DNA of 64,000 nt from Dickeya chrysanthemi NCPPB 402 (lineage in GTDB: Bacteria; Pseudomonadota; Gammaproteobacteria; Enterobacterales; Enterobacteriaceae), in NCBI RefSeq assembly GCF_000406105.1, contig NZ_CM001974.1:2988328-3052327 (forward strand). Reading direction: 5' to 3'. How positions within the stretch are numbered: position 1 is the stretch's first letter; the number at the start of each line of letters is the position of its first letter. The notes below the pieces were generated by a model, which was given only the letters and a program-made list of their open reading frames with translations, was not told the origin of the DNA and ran no database searches. Shown one piece after another: positions 15,001 to 21,348 of the stretch. Both the position numbers and the translations under genes were made by a program.

Positions 15001-18000
15001 TGCCCGACCATCACCAGTGACGAACCGGCGTCACTGACGAGCAGTTGCTCAAACACCCTCACCCCTTCTTCACTGCGTAACGCACGTTGCCCACTGGTTT
15101 TTAAGTAAAGGGATGTGGCCTGCTCTCGCTCAGTCGAACGTTGCGTCATGCCTCCGTCCTGCCAAACCGGCCAACTGATCGCGATGGTCTTTCCTGTCGG
15201 CGAGGGTGCCTGTTCGCCAGCGCCTGTCTGGCTGTTGCGGCTGTTGGCATAAGCGGTTTGAAAACGGTTCGCTACGGCATAATCACAGCCGCCAAAATCG
15301 CCGAAAACCGCCGCGCTGGAAGAAAAATAGGCAACAAAGTCCACTATCTCTTGCGTACCGAACACGTTTTGCCATGCCTGATCCAGAACCAGCGTCCCCT
15401 GAATTTTGGGCGCCAGTACCTGACGCACTTCATCACGATCTTTTTCTGCCAATGTCCGTGTGGTTTGAACGCCGGCGGTATGCAATATGCCGTTGATCTT
15501 GATGCCCTGACGCTGGCAATCGGCGAACAGCGATTGCATTTGAGACAATTCACTGACGTCCGCCTGAAGATAAATCGCCTGGCCGCCGTGCCGCTCAATT
15601 GCCCGTAAACTCGCCTGTTTTTCTGCATCCAGCGGGGAGCGGCCAACCAGAAGCACCTTCGCCATAAAGTGCTCGCACAGATAGCGCGCGAATATTTGCC
15701 CTAACCCGCCGAGCCCACCGGTAATCAGGTAACATCCGCCAATTTTTAACGCGCTCTCTGTTTTTAACCTGTCATCGGGTTTTGAAACACCATTCGCGTT
15801 TAAGGACGCGTCGGCGTTTAAAATATCGTCGCTTTCTAAACCGTCATTTTCTAAACCGTCGTGTCCCAACCGGGCCGATTCGAAAGTCAATACATGGCGC
15901 TTGCCCTGGCTATACCGCACACCGTGAACCGGTTCACTTTGTAGCTCCGCCCAGATGTCGGACAAACATCCGCTGACCCAAAGCCATTGATCTGTCTCGG
16001 CGGCCTCGGTCAGTTCAACTGCGGCAAACGTGACTTGTGTTGCCGGCAGCACAAAACGTAACGAGGTGCCGAACGCGACTAACGCATCGGCATAGCAACG
16101 CGCCAGCCTGCCGGTAAACGCGCTGACCACCAAAACACGGCCTACAGCCAATCCGCTGGATAGCAGCCCCTGAAACAGCGGCACTAATTGATTCATACCG
16201 GATTCAGGTTCAACAAAGCACAGCAATGCGTCTACCGCTCCCGGCTCGCTCTGCGTCCGCTGGCCAGCCTGTACCTGAGTAAAATAGCGGCGATAGGCAC
16301 CGACATCGGTAGCCGATAAGTCATCCGGGGTAAAAAATTCCGTCGTTGTCTCACCGGCAATCTGCCTGATACCACGCTGTAGCGTGGTCTGAGCCGCTGC
16401 GGGCGCGACGCAAAGCAAGCGCGTTATCTGACGTTCAGCGCGATGCGGCGCATCCGGCAACGGTTGCTGTCGCCACTGTTCGCGATAGACCAGCACGACA
16501 TCATCCTGTTCCGGGGCGGTTGCCTTATCCGGCTCAATCGGTACATGACGCAAAGCCTGCTCGGCTTTTCGGCTCTGCTGACCCGGTGCGGATAGCGTTG
16601 CGGCAGGCGTAGTCGTTACGGGGTTATCCGCCGCTGGGATCCAATAACTTTCCTGTTCGAACGGGTAGGTTGGCAAGTGCAGCCTGCGTGGCGCCTGCCC
16701 CGGATATAACACCCGCCAATCTGTCGGCTCTCCCCGAAGCCAACACGCCAACTGCCCGCCAATCCGCGCAGAGGTTACGCCGGGCCTTTCACCTTCGCTA
16801 AGTAACGCTTCGGCGGCGTTGGAATAGGTCGCGGCGGGCACATCGGCATAATACAGATCGGGACATGACCGGAATCCCTCTTCAGCCGTAAGATAACGTT
16901 CCACGCTCTCCCGTAAGGCTGACCAGCTGTCGGCAATCCACGCCAGACGATGAGACATCGCCGTTCGCCCGCATTGCAGGGTATACGCCAAATCCCTCAT
17001 GTTTTCCGGTTCATCCCCGGCCATCAGGTTTGCGGCCATCTGCTTTAACTGCGGTTCGCTTTTCGCAGACAAGACTACCAGGAACGGCTCGTCGGTATCT
17101 GACGGCGCATCCTGACGTCCCTCTTGTTCATCCGCGTTTTGCAACACCAAATGCGCATTGGTTCCCGAATGTCCGAAAGCGCTGACGGCGGCAAAACGCC
17201 GTTCCTGTTCCCAGCGTTTGAGTTCGGTATTGACATAAAAAGGGCTGTCGGCAAAGTTAATATCTTCATTTGGCCGGACATAATTGAGCGACGGCGGGAT
17301 TTCCCGGTTTTTCAACGCCAGCGCCGCCGTAATCACATTCACGATGCCGGAAGCGGCTTGCGTATGGCCGATGTTGGTCTTTGGCGAGGTCAATGCGCAG
17401 TACTGCTTTTTATCCGTACCGGCACGAAACGCATCAATCAGTGCATTGCATTCGATCGGGTCGCCTAACATGGTGCCGGTACCGTGGCTGACGACATAGC
17501 CTATCTGGTCGGGAGAAACACCGCTTTTCTGGTGAATCTGGGTGTAAAGCTCACGCTGTCGGGCACCGTTGGGCGCGGTCAGGCCGTTGGTTTTACCATC
17601 ATAGTTAATCCCGCTACCTTTAATGACGGCATAAATATCATCACCCTCTCGCCGTGCTTCGCTATAACGCTTTAACACGACCGTCGCACAGCCTTCACCG
17701 ACCACCATACCGTTGGCGCGGTCATCAAACGCGTAGCACGTGCCGTCTGGCGAAAGCATGTCGCCCATACGGGACAAGGCATGTAACAGCCGCTCCGGCT
17801 GGCAGATCAGGTTACAACCGCCGGCAAGTGCTAATTCGCTTTCACCGCTTAAAATGCTCTGACAAGCGTAATGTACGGCAACCAGCGATGAGGAGCAGGC
17901 TGTCCCGATAGAAAGCAACGGACCTTTGGTATCAAGGAAATAACCAATGCGAGCCGGTGCGGTTCCCGTATGCACCGAGGTAATGGCAGACGCGTCGGTC

Positions 18001-20222
18001 AGCGGATAATCAGACTCCTCCATACCGACGAAGATGCCATGCTTTTGCCCATACCAGTCATGCGGGTCATAGCCTGCATCTTCAATCGCCCGCCACGCCG
18101 ATTGCAGTAGCAAGCGATGGTGCGGATCCATGTAACGCGCTTCTCGCGGAGAGATCTTGAAAAACAGCGGATCAAAGCGGTCGATGTGCGTCATAAAACC
18201 ACCCCGGGTGGTTTTCATCTGAAGATCACTGCGGGCCAGCCGATCATCAGGCACCGGGCCGATAGGACACCGACCTTCCCGTAACACTTGCCAGAATTCC
18301 GCGGCGTTGTCGGCGCCGGCAACGTTAATATCGATGCCGATAATGGCGATATCATCATCATGATGGCTGTTTTGCGAGGGAGCCGCATCGTAGCGGCGCC
18401 TGTTGGCCGAACCGCTGTCGCGCATTTGTGCGGCCAGCATGTCGGCTAACGCCGCCGGCGTGCTGTAGCTGAATAGATCCGAACGCCGTAACGTAATCGG
18501 ATAGGCCGCCGCCAGCCGTTTGACGAAAGCCGCAACAGAAACAGAATCCAGGCCAAGATCGGTAAATGCCTGATGGTCTGTGTCTTCACTTGCACCTTTC
18601 AGCCCCAGCAAACGGCCTATTGTCGCTCGTAGCTCCGCGCTGGCCTCTGCAGCCGAATCGCCGGCCCGGTTTTTCTCAGGGCTAAACGGCTTATCATCAA
18701 TCGGCAATGTTTGAGAGACGGAGGGTTGAGAGACTGAGGTTTGAGAGACTGGGGGGTGAAACCAGTAGTACTCACCCGCCAACGGCTCATGAGCCCGCGG
18801 GAAATCGGCGCCAGCGACCTGAGCGCCCCGATATTCTTCAATCACGATATGGGCATTGTTGCCGCCTGAGCCATAGCTATGAATCGCCGCAAGTCGGGGG
18901 TGATCATCCGCCGGCCATGCCTGCGTTTCAGTCGCCAAACGACAGGGAACATCATGCGTATCGCAATATTCATTCGCTTGCTCAAAGTCCGGAATTTTAT
19001 GAATTTTATCGGTCTGAAGACTGCGGATCACTTTCAGCAACGCCCCCAGAGAGGACGCGGAGTGCATGTGCCCCAACAGCGGCTTTAGACTACTCACCCG
19101 GCAGTAACCGGGCTCGAATGTCAGCCCTTGTTCATCGCATAGCTGGCGTAACGCCCGGTTTATCGCGGTCCATTCCGCAATATCCGCGACAGGCAGCCCC
19201 ATGCCCTGCGCCTCAATGTAAGACACCCGCCGCGGGTCGATCCCCGCTTCCCGGTAACAGTCCTTGATCAGTTCACAATGCGCATCCGTATTCGGTGATG
19301 CCATTGAAATACCACCCTGACCATTGAAGTTAACCCGGGTGTGTTTGATGACGGCATAGACTCGTCGGCCGGCGGCTTCAGCATCCGCCAGACGCTCGAG
19401 CAGAATGGTGCCGACCCCTTCTGAGCGAATGAACCCATCCCCGTCTTTACCGAAAGAGCGTACCGTTTTCCCGTGGGTCAATTGATTGGAATCGTTCAAG
19501 CGGTTAGTGACATCCGGCATCAGCATCACATTAGCGGCACCGACAATGGCACGGTCAATCACACCGGCTCTGAGCGCCAGCGTCGCTCTGTGCAGTGCCA
19601 CGGCAAACCCGGCACAGGTTGCATTGATTAATTCGCTGGGCCCGGCTAAATCAAACTGGTAAGAAATCCGGTTCGCAATCATGCTGTCGGCCTGCGACAG
19701 GCCGAACTCAGGTCGATAGCCGTGGCGCGCCATCAGCGCCGCGTACTCATTGGACTCACAGCCGATAAACACCCCGGTCTGCGTTTTTCGCAGAGATTCG
19801 GCAGCAATGCCGGCATCTTTCAGCATGTGATAGGTTGACATCAACAACAGGCGTTGCCTGGGATCCAGCTCTTCGGCCTCTATCGGTAAAATACCGAACA
19901 CTTCTGGCGCAAATGACGCGATGTCAGGAATAAATCCCCCCGACAACACAGACCATTGATCATCGCCCCCGTTTTCCCCCTGTCGATACCATGCCTGGCG
20001 CTGTGCCGGTAGTTCGGTGATTAAGGCGTCATCCGCATCCAGATGTCGCCATAACTCAGCCACACTCATACATTGCGGGAAATACCCGGCCAGCCCCGTA
20101 ATCGCCAGCGGCGCATTGTTTACATGCGTCGCGGACACATCCAATAGCGAATCCGATGTGGTCGTTTTATGGTGTTGAATCCACTGTTCAAGGAAAGACA
20201 GGTGTTCTGATTGATCATGCAT
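1..20222 (-). CDS. oocN: Trans-AT polyketide synthase PKS-C, six KS modules, partial (OocN-like)
   Basis: Starts at ATG 20222 and overlaps the luciferase-like gene by 8 nt; runs off the left edge (more than 6,600 residues). Domains by approximate residue: KS1 31-464, ACP 528-599, KS2 623-1031, KR 1235-1727, ACP 1781-1871, KS3 1918-2338, DH 2525-2808, DH/PS-like 2828-3111, KR 3118-3508, ACP 3565-3648, KS4 3736-4178, DH 4371-4663, KR 4671-5091, tandem ACPs 5131-5218 and 5268-5361, KS5 5411-5848, ACP 6065-6141, KS6 6168-6603. KS2-KS5 keep Cys, HGTGT and the second His. KS1 has Cys (residue 203) but QGMGL for HGTGT; KS6 has EANGS there; both are predicted non-elongating. KR motifs such as TGGLGGLG and Ser/Tyr pairs are intact. 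No AT domain. The frame stays open from 20222 to about 406, then the coding signal moves to another frame at a C6 tract. The symbol rests on recalled oocydin gene order. Confidence 0.88.
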   Translation of the reverse strand, partial: MHDQSEHLSFLEQWIQHHKTTTSDSLLDVSATHVNNAPLAITGLAGYFPQCMSVAELWRHLDADDALITELPAQRQAWYRQGENGGDDQWSVLSGGFIPDIASFAPEVFGILPIEAEELDPRQRLLLMSTYHMLKDAGIAAESLRKTQTGVFIGCESNEYAALMARHGYRPEFGLSQADSMIANRISYQFDLAGPSELINATCAGFAVALHRATLALRAGVIDRAIVGAANVMLMPDVTNRLNDSNQLTHGKTVRSFGKDGDGFIRSEGVGTILLERLADAEAAGRRVYAVIKHTRVNFNGQGGISMASPNTDAHCELIKDCYREAGIDPRRVSYIEAQGMGLPVADIAEWTAINRALRQLCDEQGLTFEPGYCRVSSLKPLLGHMHSASSLGALLKVIRSLQTDKIHKIPDFEQANEYCDTHDVPCRLATETQAWPADDHPRLAAIHSYGSGGNNAHIVIEEYRGAQVAGADFPRAHEPLAGEYYWFHPPVSQTSVSQPSVSQTLPIDDKPFSPEKNRAGDSAAEASAELRATIGRLLGLKGASEDTDHQAFTDLGLDSVSVAAFVKRLAAAYPITLRRSDLFSYSTPAALADMLAAQMRDSGSANRRRYDAAPSQNSHHDDDIAIIGIDINVAGADNAAEFWQVLREGRCPIGPVPDDRLARSDLQMKTTRGGFMTHIDRFDPLFFKISPREARYMDPHHRLLLQSAWRAIEDAGYDPHDWYGQKHGIFVGMEESDYPLTDASAITSVHTGTAPARIGYFLDTKGPLLSIGTACSSSLVAVHYACQSILSGESELALAGGCNLICQPERLLHALSRMGDMLSPDGTCYAFDDRANGMVVGEGCATVVLKRYSEARREGDDIYAVIKGSGINYDGKTNGLTAPNGARQRELYTQIHQKSGVSPDQIGYVVSHGTGTMLGDPIECNALIDAFRAGTDKKQYCALTSPKTNIGHTQAASGIVNVITAALALKNREIPPSLNYVRPNEDINFADSPFYVNTELKRWEQERRFAAVSAFGHSGTNAHLVLQNADEQEGRQDAPSDTDEPFLVVLSAKSEPQLKQMAANLMAGDEPENMRDLAYTLQCGRTAMSHRLAWIADSWSALRESVERYLTAEEGFRSCPDLYYADVPAATYSNAAEALLSEGERPGVTSARIGGQLACWLRGEPTDWRVLYPGQAPRRLHLPTYPFEQESYWIPAADNPVTTTPAATLSAPGQQSRKAEQALRHVPIEPDKATAPEQDDVVLVYREQWRQQPLPDAPHRAERQITRLLCVAPAAAQTTLQRGIRQIAGETTTEFFTPDDLSATDVGAYRRYFTQVQAGQRTQSEPGAVDALLCFVEPESGMNQLVPLFQGLLSSGLAVGRVLVVSAFTGRLARCYADALVAFGTSLRFVLPATQVTFAAVELTEAAETDQWLWVSGCLSDIWAELQSEPVHGVRYSQGKRHVLTFESARLGHDGLENDGLESDDILNADASLNANGVSKPDDRLKTESALKIGGCYLITGGLGGLGQIFARYLCEHFMAKVLLVGRSPLDAEKQASLRAIERHGGQAIYLQADVSELSQMQSLFADCQRQGIKINGILHTAGVQTTRTLAEKDRDEVRQVLAPKIQGTLVLDQAWQNVFGTQEIVDFVAYFSSSAAVFGDFGGCDYAVANRFQTAYANSRNSQTGAGEQAPSPTGKTIAISWPVWQDGGMTQRSTEREQATSLYLKTSGQRALRSEEGVRVFEQLLVSDAGSSLVMVGQPAGIQRLLGNGLPGESAVRQDSAPQRSATAAATAIASLRRPEMQGLTVEQCVLWQLQQTVGQILAIDRHRLHHDMNLADFGFDSISLAEFASSLGKHWNITVSPALFFGHATLSQLCRYFMSTYGELMQAYYRGLGNADEVSDPNAESARADAPHGIRPAVGEAARHDAQDTSFDGEEPIAIIGMSGRFPGARDIDEMWQYLAEGKSSVSRVSAEYLRGRDESCRDGDTSTEQGLWCGVIPGAAEFDPLFFEISPREAQNMDPSQRQLLQEAWKALEHAGYGAQTVRQHHIGTFVGVEEGAYGRFASTEHVEITANHNGILASRLAYFLDLHGPVLAVNTACSSGLVAAHLACASLRNRECDTALAAGVSLQLSTEGFDIMTRSGMISEDGVCYTFDQRANGMVPGEAVVVLVLKRLSQAQADGDLIHGLIRASGINYDGKTNGITAPNGVAQTELLNSVYQRAHINPEQIDYIVTHGTGTRLGDPVEINALNDAFGAYTDKQAFCALTSTKTNFGHTFAASGLVSAVSLIQALNQQIIPASLHCQQENDYITWAESPFYVNKTAKAWPIRSDRSRMGAVSAFGMSGTNAHLVMQEYPQPVSAPGPTRSHYLLCLSAKTDEALYRKVDDLIAHVQKPQTSDQGLAAISYTLLRGRGHFQYRLALVVEDREGVIVSLRQAAHSSRPNLFRGKVPLNFSGQKTIRQHVDALLHQSQHAKGQEYQEILSALADYYCQGYELDGAALLPDVPRCVVLPTYPFAREHYWIEDATAFSSSPERSAETGALHPLLKENASTLAELRFRAAFSGEEFFLADHQIHGQKVLPGVSYLEMARAAYAYAAAPVMPVAHSPYFRLKQVLWLQPVVAEQQTTTLYLGLSEQDNGLIDYQIYSQDDRQQRTVHGQGIIAPPFDDAAAGGPASEPHYLDLNQLQQQMTGPEYQAEHCYQTFLDMGLNYGETFQGIERLLTGERQVLARIALPDAAISSAFVLHPSLIDAALQTSLGLNRAGALSGAAYVPFALEQLDVFGEIDSRLWVWLRLASTASPADEQVQKMDIDLCDDHGRICVSMRGFSTRILPLPHRADVHTTHNATPQRPAATVEAALGTAPVVNRTSKVLNGSEYFLQDHGGLLPGMLSLEWMRELAVSHLPASHCEAVVGLSDVVWRQPVTVGEQGADIDLCLHQDEQGYYCVISRQGQVHAQGRVMTGRTDATAPQPLQLDDIAQRCRQRRSHHDCAEFFGAAIGPRLLGITDYKQGHQEALATLAVHPDCIGAQEEQGLPPALMNGAVLAGILLAVGGERQGAHPLMPFSMDALRVYQPLPASVRAYLRQTQSETGAEHRVVRCDIWLTDERGHILVEMKGLSMVSASASPRAELVFARPQWVSQDRGTAPEYGDDSALPPPCFILADENTALQTALQHSWPDCQVVNLSVGQGDAPQQFTHCLQQLFAHIKESIRACRATSRRQSILLLASEPVNEAWLSAVSGVLKTARQEHAGINGKVIRYHDSTEAVSLLLTQLPCEMHDVNDATEIYYDGAGKRSVKAWRRITQSDMAEDALPVSSGGVIWITGGLGGIGYQVARELGTRYQARLVLSGRSALNAQGEQRLVALRQQGIEVTYLQGDVTDPVQTRQMVRQILQKEGQLNGVIHSAGIIRDALIVNKTETEFLDVLAPKVAGTLALDEATQDCNLDFMVLFSSLSSAFGNAGQADYAGANGFMDGFAVRRNQQVAAGLRRGKTLAINWPLWRDGGMGISAPDEVLLRQQTGLMPMPTDAGIRALIRGLHSQESQLGVIYGDAEKIQARLYGGHAQSHSSPVHSAAIDKPTTAGSAVKVGQVCAVLVSMVAQLQKLDEKKIELDMELSKYGFNSIDFTEFAGRLNKTYGLALMPTVFFEHSTLRAMGNYLAGTYPDAFADKTAAFPITAGAVSGMAAVRPPQLTVTGTTKVGEGRKAVGRWTSSQSQPSAAAMIAPFDDAASDQAASGVPSSRGITAGASALPTSDAIAIIGMSGRFPQSRNLDEFWQQLEANRDLISPVPADRWNWREYYGDPHETPGKTKVNCGGFMQDVDCFDPLFFGISPREAQSLDPQFRVFLETVWATIEDAGYCASDLSGSNTGVFVGVSTSEYKDAWLKYSHDKFGIGDPPWLSHFALANRVSYVLNLRGPSEPIDTACSSSLVAIHRAIEAIRSGSCDRAIVGGVNIIANPGITITAGEAGILSEDGRCKTFDISADGYGRGEGVGAIMLKPLSQAKADGDRIHGLIRGSAENHGGKATSPTAPNPLAQQELLVQAYRRSGIDPETVGYIEAHGTGTKLGDPIEINGLKKAFETLYREQNKPMPQQAYCGLGSVKTNIGHLEAAAGISGVLKILLMFRHRKIPGNVHLKTANPYLELAGSPFYLVRETQAWPAGEDAAGRPVPRRAGVSSFGIGGANAHIVLEEYAPESDVGHASSALPAAISVAPAAPVAIVLSAKKAVRLDDVVQGLAAFLDSAAYADQQPSLTEIAYTLQVGREAMEERLAFVVRSVQELKHTLAAYLAGADMPPGVYRGSVKAGKESLSMLADEETWQAMVGTWLQQGRYDKLLDFWVKGGQVDWKQWYPAAAKPRRLGLPTYPFARDRFWLKIKTPERDRQDTMVPAVKTSPHRLHPLVHRNTSDIHGLSFTSWFDGHEFFLADHRVNGKKLLPGVAYLEMARAAVEQVVGAGLHLQLTQIVWVRPFIAEPPQPSAVADGIYPLTVKLSPQSTKVMRFEICSLTADGQTQTHCQGNVRVMDPLSDDRETLDLSVAMAGHQDGSMDNYECYQAFRRLGIIYGPGHQGIERLYLAKGRVLARLVLPEAYHDTLDEYVLHPGLMDSALQATLGLSREHRLGLPFDMESIDILHRCTPAMWASISYDGGVQPDPQAKVQRLTITLYDDAGVLCVSLRGFSARTPEPTPTPEKGTLLLVPQWRRKPAPVNTVVPHSYASRQILLCGDPASATERGLTGDVVLPGMNRDDIALSFHQNALALFAHVKTMLADQPKQAIFLQLVVVGDFPARLLAALGGVLKTACLENPHVIGQLIELDESVSADMVGEMLRESRLVPDERHIRYGREGRQVLFWQEVGVMTSTLAHPTADASSALPTLPRMPWKEQGVYLITGGAGGLGLVFATEIARQTRHARLILTGRSAMNARIQTSLSRLAALGAQVDYHSLDVCDRQGVDALIATLTAQYGTLNGVLHCAGVLRDGYMLKKSEADFQAVLAPKVQGTVNLDQALAQHPLDFFILFSSTAAGLGNPGQADYVTANSFMDAYAHYRQQQVAAQLRMGRTLAINWPLWQEGGMQVDDAVETMMYQSTGMVAISTDAGLQAFYQALEREDNQVLVIAGDVEKLRRTLRGRQQVQDEKRSDEAVAAEQAKGFGPMTATGIDKQELAGVVQQRLMREVSALLDVDATDIDADLELTELGFDSILTTGFANKLNRQYGLDVLPTVFFEYPTLSALSGYLADTYQAVLAAKFADVLHQAGARDAFVHHERVDPSQAYHAEPVMTRFRPDEATEARHTETDRQALHEVIASLLVQEVSTLLHVETADIDIDSELNELGFDSILTTGFANKLNRQYTLELLPTVFFEYPTIAGLTHYLTEHYQDHFSRLFAAKVMRQSPLSSHPSADDAAPRHDVHTSQEDARRGVQAAGNLPRRDEHDAIAIVGMSGSFPMAADLETYWENLLQGKDCISEVPPARWNWRDYLQAVHGAENRDSIRWGGFIQDMAEFDPLFFGISPREAELMDPQQRLLMTHAWKVIEDAGYSAASLSGSTLGIYVGTGNTGYSGLIVDAKLPAEGFTATGVVPSVGPNRMSYFLNVHGPSEPIETACSSSLIAIHRGVSALRHEGCDMVIVGGVNTLVTPDTFVSFCKAGMLAADGRCKTFSSQADGYVRGEGVGMLLLKRLAAAEADGDHIYGVIRGSAQNHGGRASSLTAPNPKAQVALLESAYRNAGIDPGSVSYIEAHGTGTKLGDPIEINSLKAAFNAGKATSPQQGDHHVGCGIGSVKTNIGHLEMAAGIAGVIKVLLQMKHQTLVKSLHCEALNPYIDFTGTPFYIVSENRPWQALKNAQGEPLPRRAGVSSFGFGGTNAHVVIEEYRDTRPVSQAVADRYVIVLSAKDEVRLRSVARNLRQYLERHQGDAELTLTNLAYTLQVGRDAMDERLGWIVTSFHDLMAKIDDFLQGTANPDDTYRGQRGAHKSLMAQFSADEELREAVAKWAERGKYARLLNLWCQGLAFDWSVLYRGLRPRRLSLPTYPFDRQTFWLPASQEKNGVVRHVAESRAAHPVPDVSAEMPPSLSQDAGAESDSAGVNLETYLKQLISRQLKVAEEMISPDRALDELGMDSVVSVALLNTIRETFPDVSRSLFMEYHTLGDIQQHLRSHLGGRRMMPGRPTAAAERVVHANPASADSAPAQDEPGRNVSIIGMAGIFPQAEQIAEFWENLNAGRTTLSVLSDKRKYLMALQARDSGYSRIGGYLDGVEYFDHKLFKIPHKEAQKLDPQLRKLLEVIWQAVADAGYTLSQFREKRTGLFVATRGHSGYQDIPARLDPAQTAQWRFQAEQISAYANRISNILNLAGLSEIVETGCASFLVAIRHAMCAIKEGRCQQAIVATAELGLSPFVQNRTDDQALYSSHPVTKSFANDSDGYVKSEVIGAIILKAEEMALAQGDAIYANVKAVGVSHGGKAPLKWYSPNIEGQKSAIEAALSEAGIDPATVSYIEPEANGSQLGDASELVAIQAVYGPYLQEKPSSIAIGSLKPLTGHAETASTFPVLVKMVLSMYYRRLAKIDGLGELNEGITLADGFELIREDRTWEKQGDVPRRGAIHSMSIGGVNAHLLLEEFEVKPQAIHGEGGFQPSAGQANPPFVSCFPKPMTPGYIPWWATTWISCPASRPILLRVGGGRPRRRRKRNLRVRRPIWRNSNTPCNRGGNTGRCGWRFAPQTWRSCKRVYSAGTPMRAIPPRLMITDSHHRILPANCPIAAMPYG
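400..405. other. Probable frameshift in a C6 homopolymer within PKS-C
   Basis: Reading leftwards, the frame used since 20222 encodes the end of KS6 (GGVNAHLLLEEFEVKPQ). Past the run of six C (six G on the coding strand), that frame gives Trp/Pro/Arg-rich nonsense-like protein. The frame shifted by one gives a normal post-KS linker, including LEYTLQQGREHRAVRLAV near base 175, the equivalent of LAYTLQVGRDAMDERLG after KS5. One extra G would restore the frame. Both frames stay open to base 1, so no stop is seen in the window. It could be a real mutation, phase variation or a sequencing error. Confidence 0.75.
18711..18755. repeat. 3 x 15-bp in-frame tandem repeat in PKS-C linker
   Basis: Three consecutive copies of a unit beginning ttgagagac, differing at a few bases. 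They encode a repeated Ser-Val-Ser-Gln-Thr/Pro linker between the first KS and first ACP of PKS-C. The length is a multiple of three, so copy number can change without breaking the frame. Confidence 0.85.
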
Positions 20223-21348
20223 AAGCCACCTTCTCCCGCTTGAGATTGAATTCAACTAATTGCTGTAAATAACCAAAAGCATTGCGGACTGCGGCGTAGT
20301 CGATGCCAAAGTCCTGAAGGAAGGCAATTTCATCGACGCCAGACGCGATGGCTAAATCAATCTGTTTCTGGCACTCCTCAAGCGGGCCAAAGATGCCTCC
20401 GGTTTTGAAGTAACGGGCATAGGCATAATCAAGAATGTGGTCAATCTGGCTGTTGTCGAAATGCTTATCCCGGGCTTTCATCTGCGGAATAATGCTGCTG
20501 CGGATATACGCTTTGAAGGGCTCGCGCACCACCTGCTGTACCCACTCCCGATCCGGATGAACAAAGGCGTGCATCATCAGGGTGACCCGACCGCTTTGCG
20601 GGTCCAGCCCGGCTTCCGCCCGGGCGGCGCGGTAAACATCTACGTATTTTCTGAACTCGTGCAGGTCGATACCATGCAACATGCCGAATACGTTATAACC
20701 CTGCAGGCCCGCATGCCGAAACCCCTGTTCGGAAAGGCTGAAATACCAGATATTTATCTCTTTCTGAATGGGGCGCGGATAAACCACCGTCGGAAAAATC
20801 TCTCCGCCGGGACCGGGAAAATCCACCGTTTCCCCTCGCCATAGTTTCTGTATCACCGGAATCCGCTGATCGCGTATTGTTGCCCGGTCCTCATAAGTTT
20901 CCGGCGACAGGATAAAATCCGCTTTGTTCCAGCCGCTCCCCACCCCCAGGTCAACCCGGCCGTCAGAGAGGATATCCACCATCGCCCAGTTTTCGACAAT
21001 TTCGACCGGATGATGCAGCGTGTTCGTCACCGCTGCCGAACGTAACCGCACGTTTTTGGTTAGCGGCGCAAAGTAGGCGGCAGCGATGCTGTTATTGGCG
21101 TAAATAGAGCCGAACTCATAAAAATGGCGCTCAGGAAAGCAAACCGCTTCAAAACCTGCCTGATCGGCAAACTCGACCAGTTCACGGGCAAAGCGGTATT
21201 TATCCCGGTCTGAGACATCTTTTCGAACATCCGAAAAAAACAGATAGCTAAAAGAGATGCCGGCACCGGATTCACCGGCCTTTGCCGTCGCCCCCAGGCT
21301 GCGGTTGCCGGAGAAAAAATCGTCCAGTTTTTGATTTATCGTCGTCAT
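20215..21348 (-). CDS. oocM: Luciferase-like flavin monooxygenase of PKS pathway (OocM-like)
   Basis: 377 residues. A bacterial-luciferase-type TIM-barrel monooxygenase of the natural-product subgroup found in or beside trans-AT PKS. Visible features include GISFSYLFFSDVRKD near residue 29, FPERHFYEFGS near residue 75, TNTLHHPVEIVENWAM near residue 117 and LGVGSGWNK near residue 140. Family members use reduced flavin and oxygen to hydroxylate or oxidise ACP-bound intermediates. It lies between PKS-B, which ends in an ACP, and PKS-C, which begins with a non-elongating KS and an ACP; this suggests it acts in trans on the intermediate held there. Its ATG overlaps the PKS-B stop as ATGA, and its own stop overlaps the PKS-C start by 8 nt, so the three are translationally coupled. 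The reaction (alpha-hydroxylation or oxygen insertion) cannot be read from sequence. The symbol comes from recalled gene order. Confidence 0.85.
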   Translation of the reverse strand: MTTINQKLDDFFSGNRSLGATAKAGESGAGISFSYLFFSDVRKDVSDRDKYRFARELVEFADQAGFEAVCFPERHFYEFGSIYANNSIAAAYFAPLTKNVRLRSAAVTNTLHHPVEIVENWAMVDILSDGRVDLGVGSGWNKADFILSPETYEDRATIRDQRIPVIQKLWRGETVDFPGPGGEIFPTVVYPRPIQKEINIWYFSLSEQGFRHAGLQGYNVFGMLHGIDLHEFRKYVDVYRAARAEAGLDPQSGRVTLMMHAFVHPDREWVQQVVREPFKAYIRSSIIPQMKARDKHFDNSQIDHILDYAYARYFKTGGIFGPLEECQKQIDLAIASGVDEIAFLQDFGIDYAAVRNAFGYLQQLVEFNLKREKVAYA

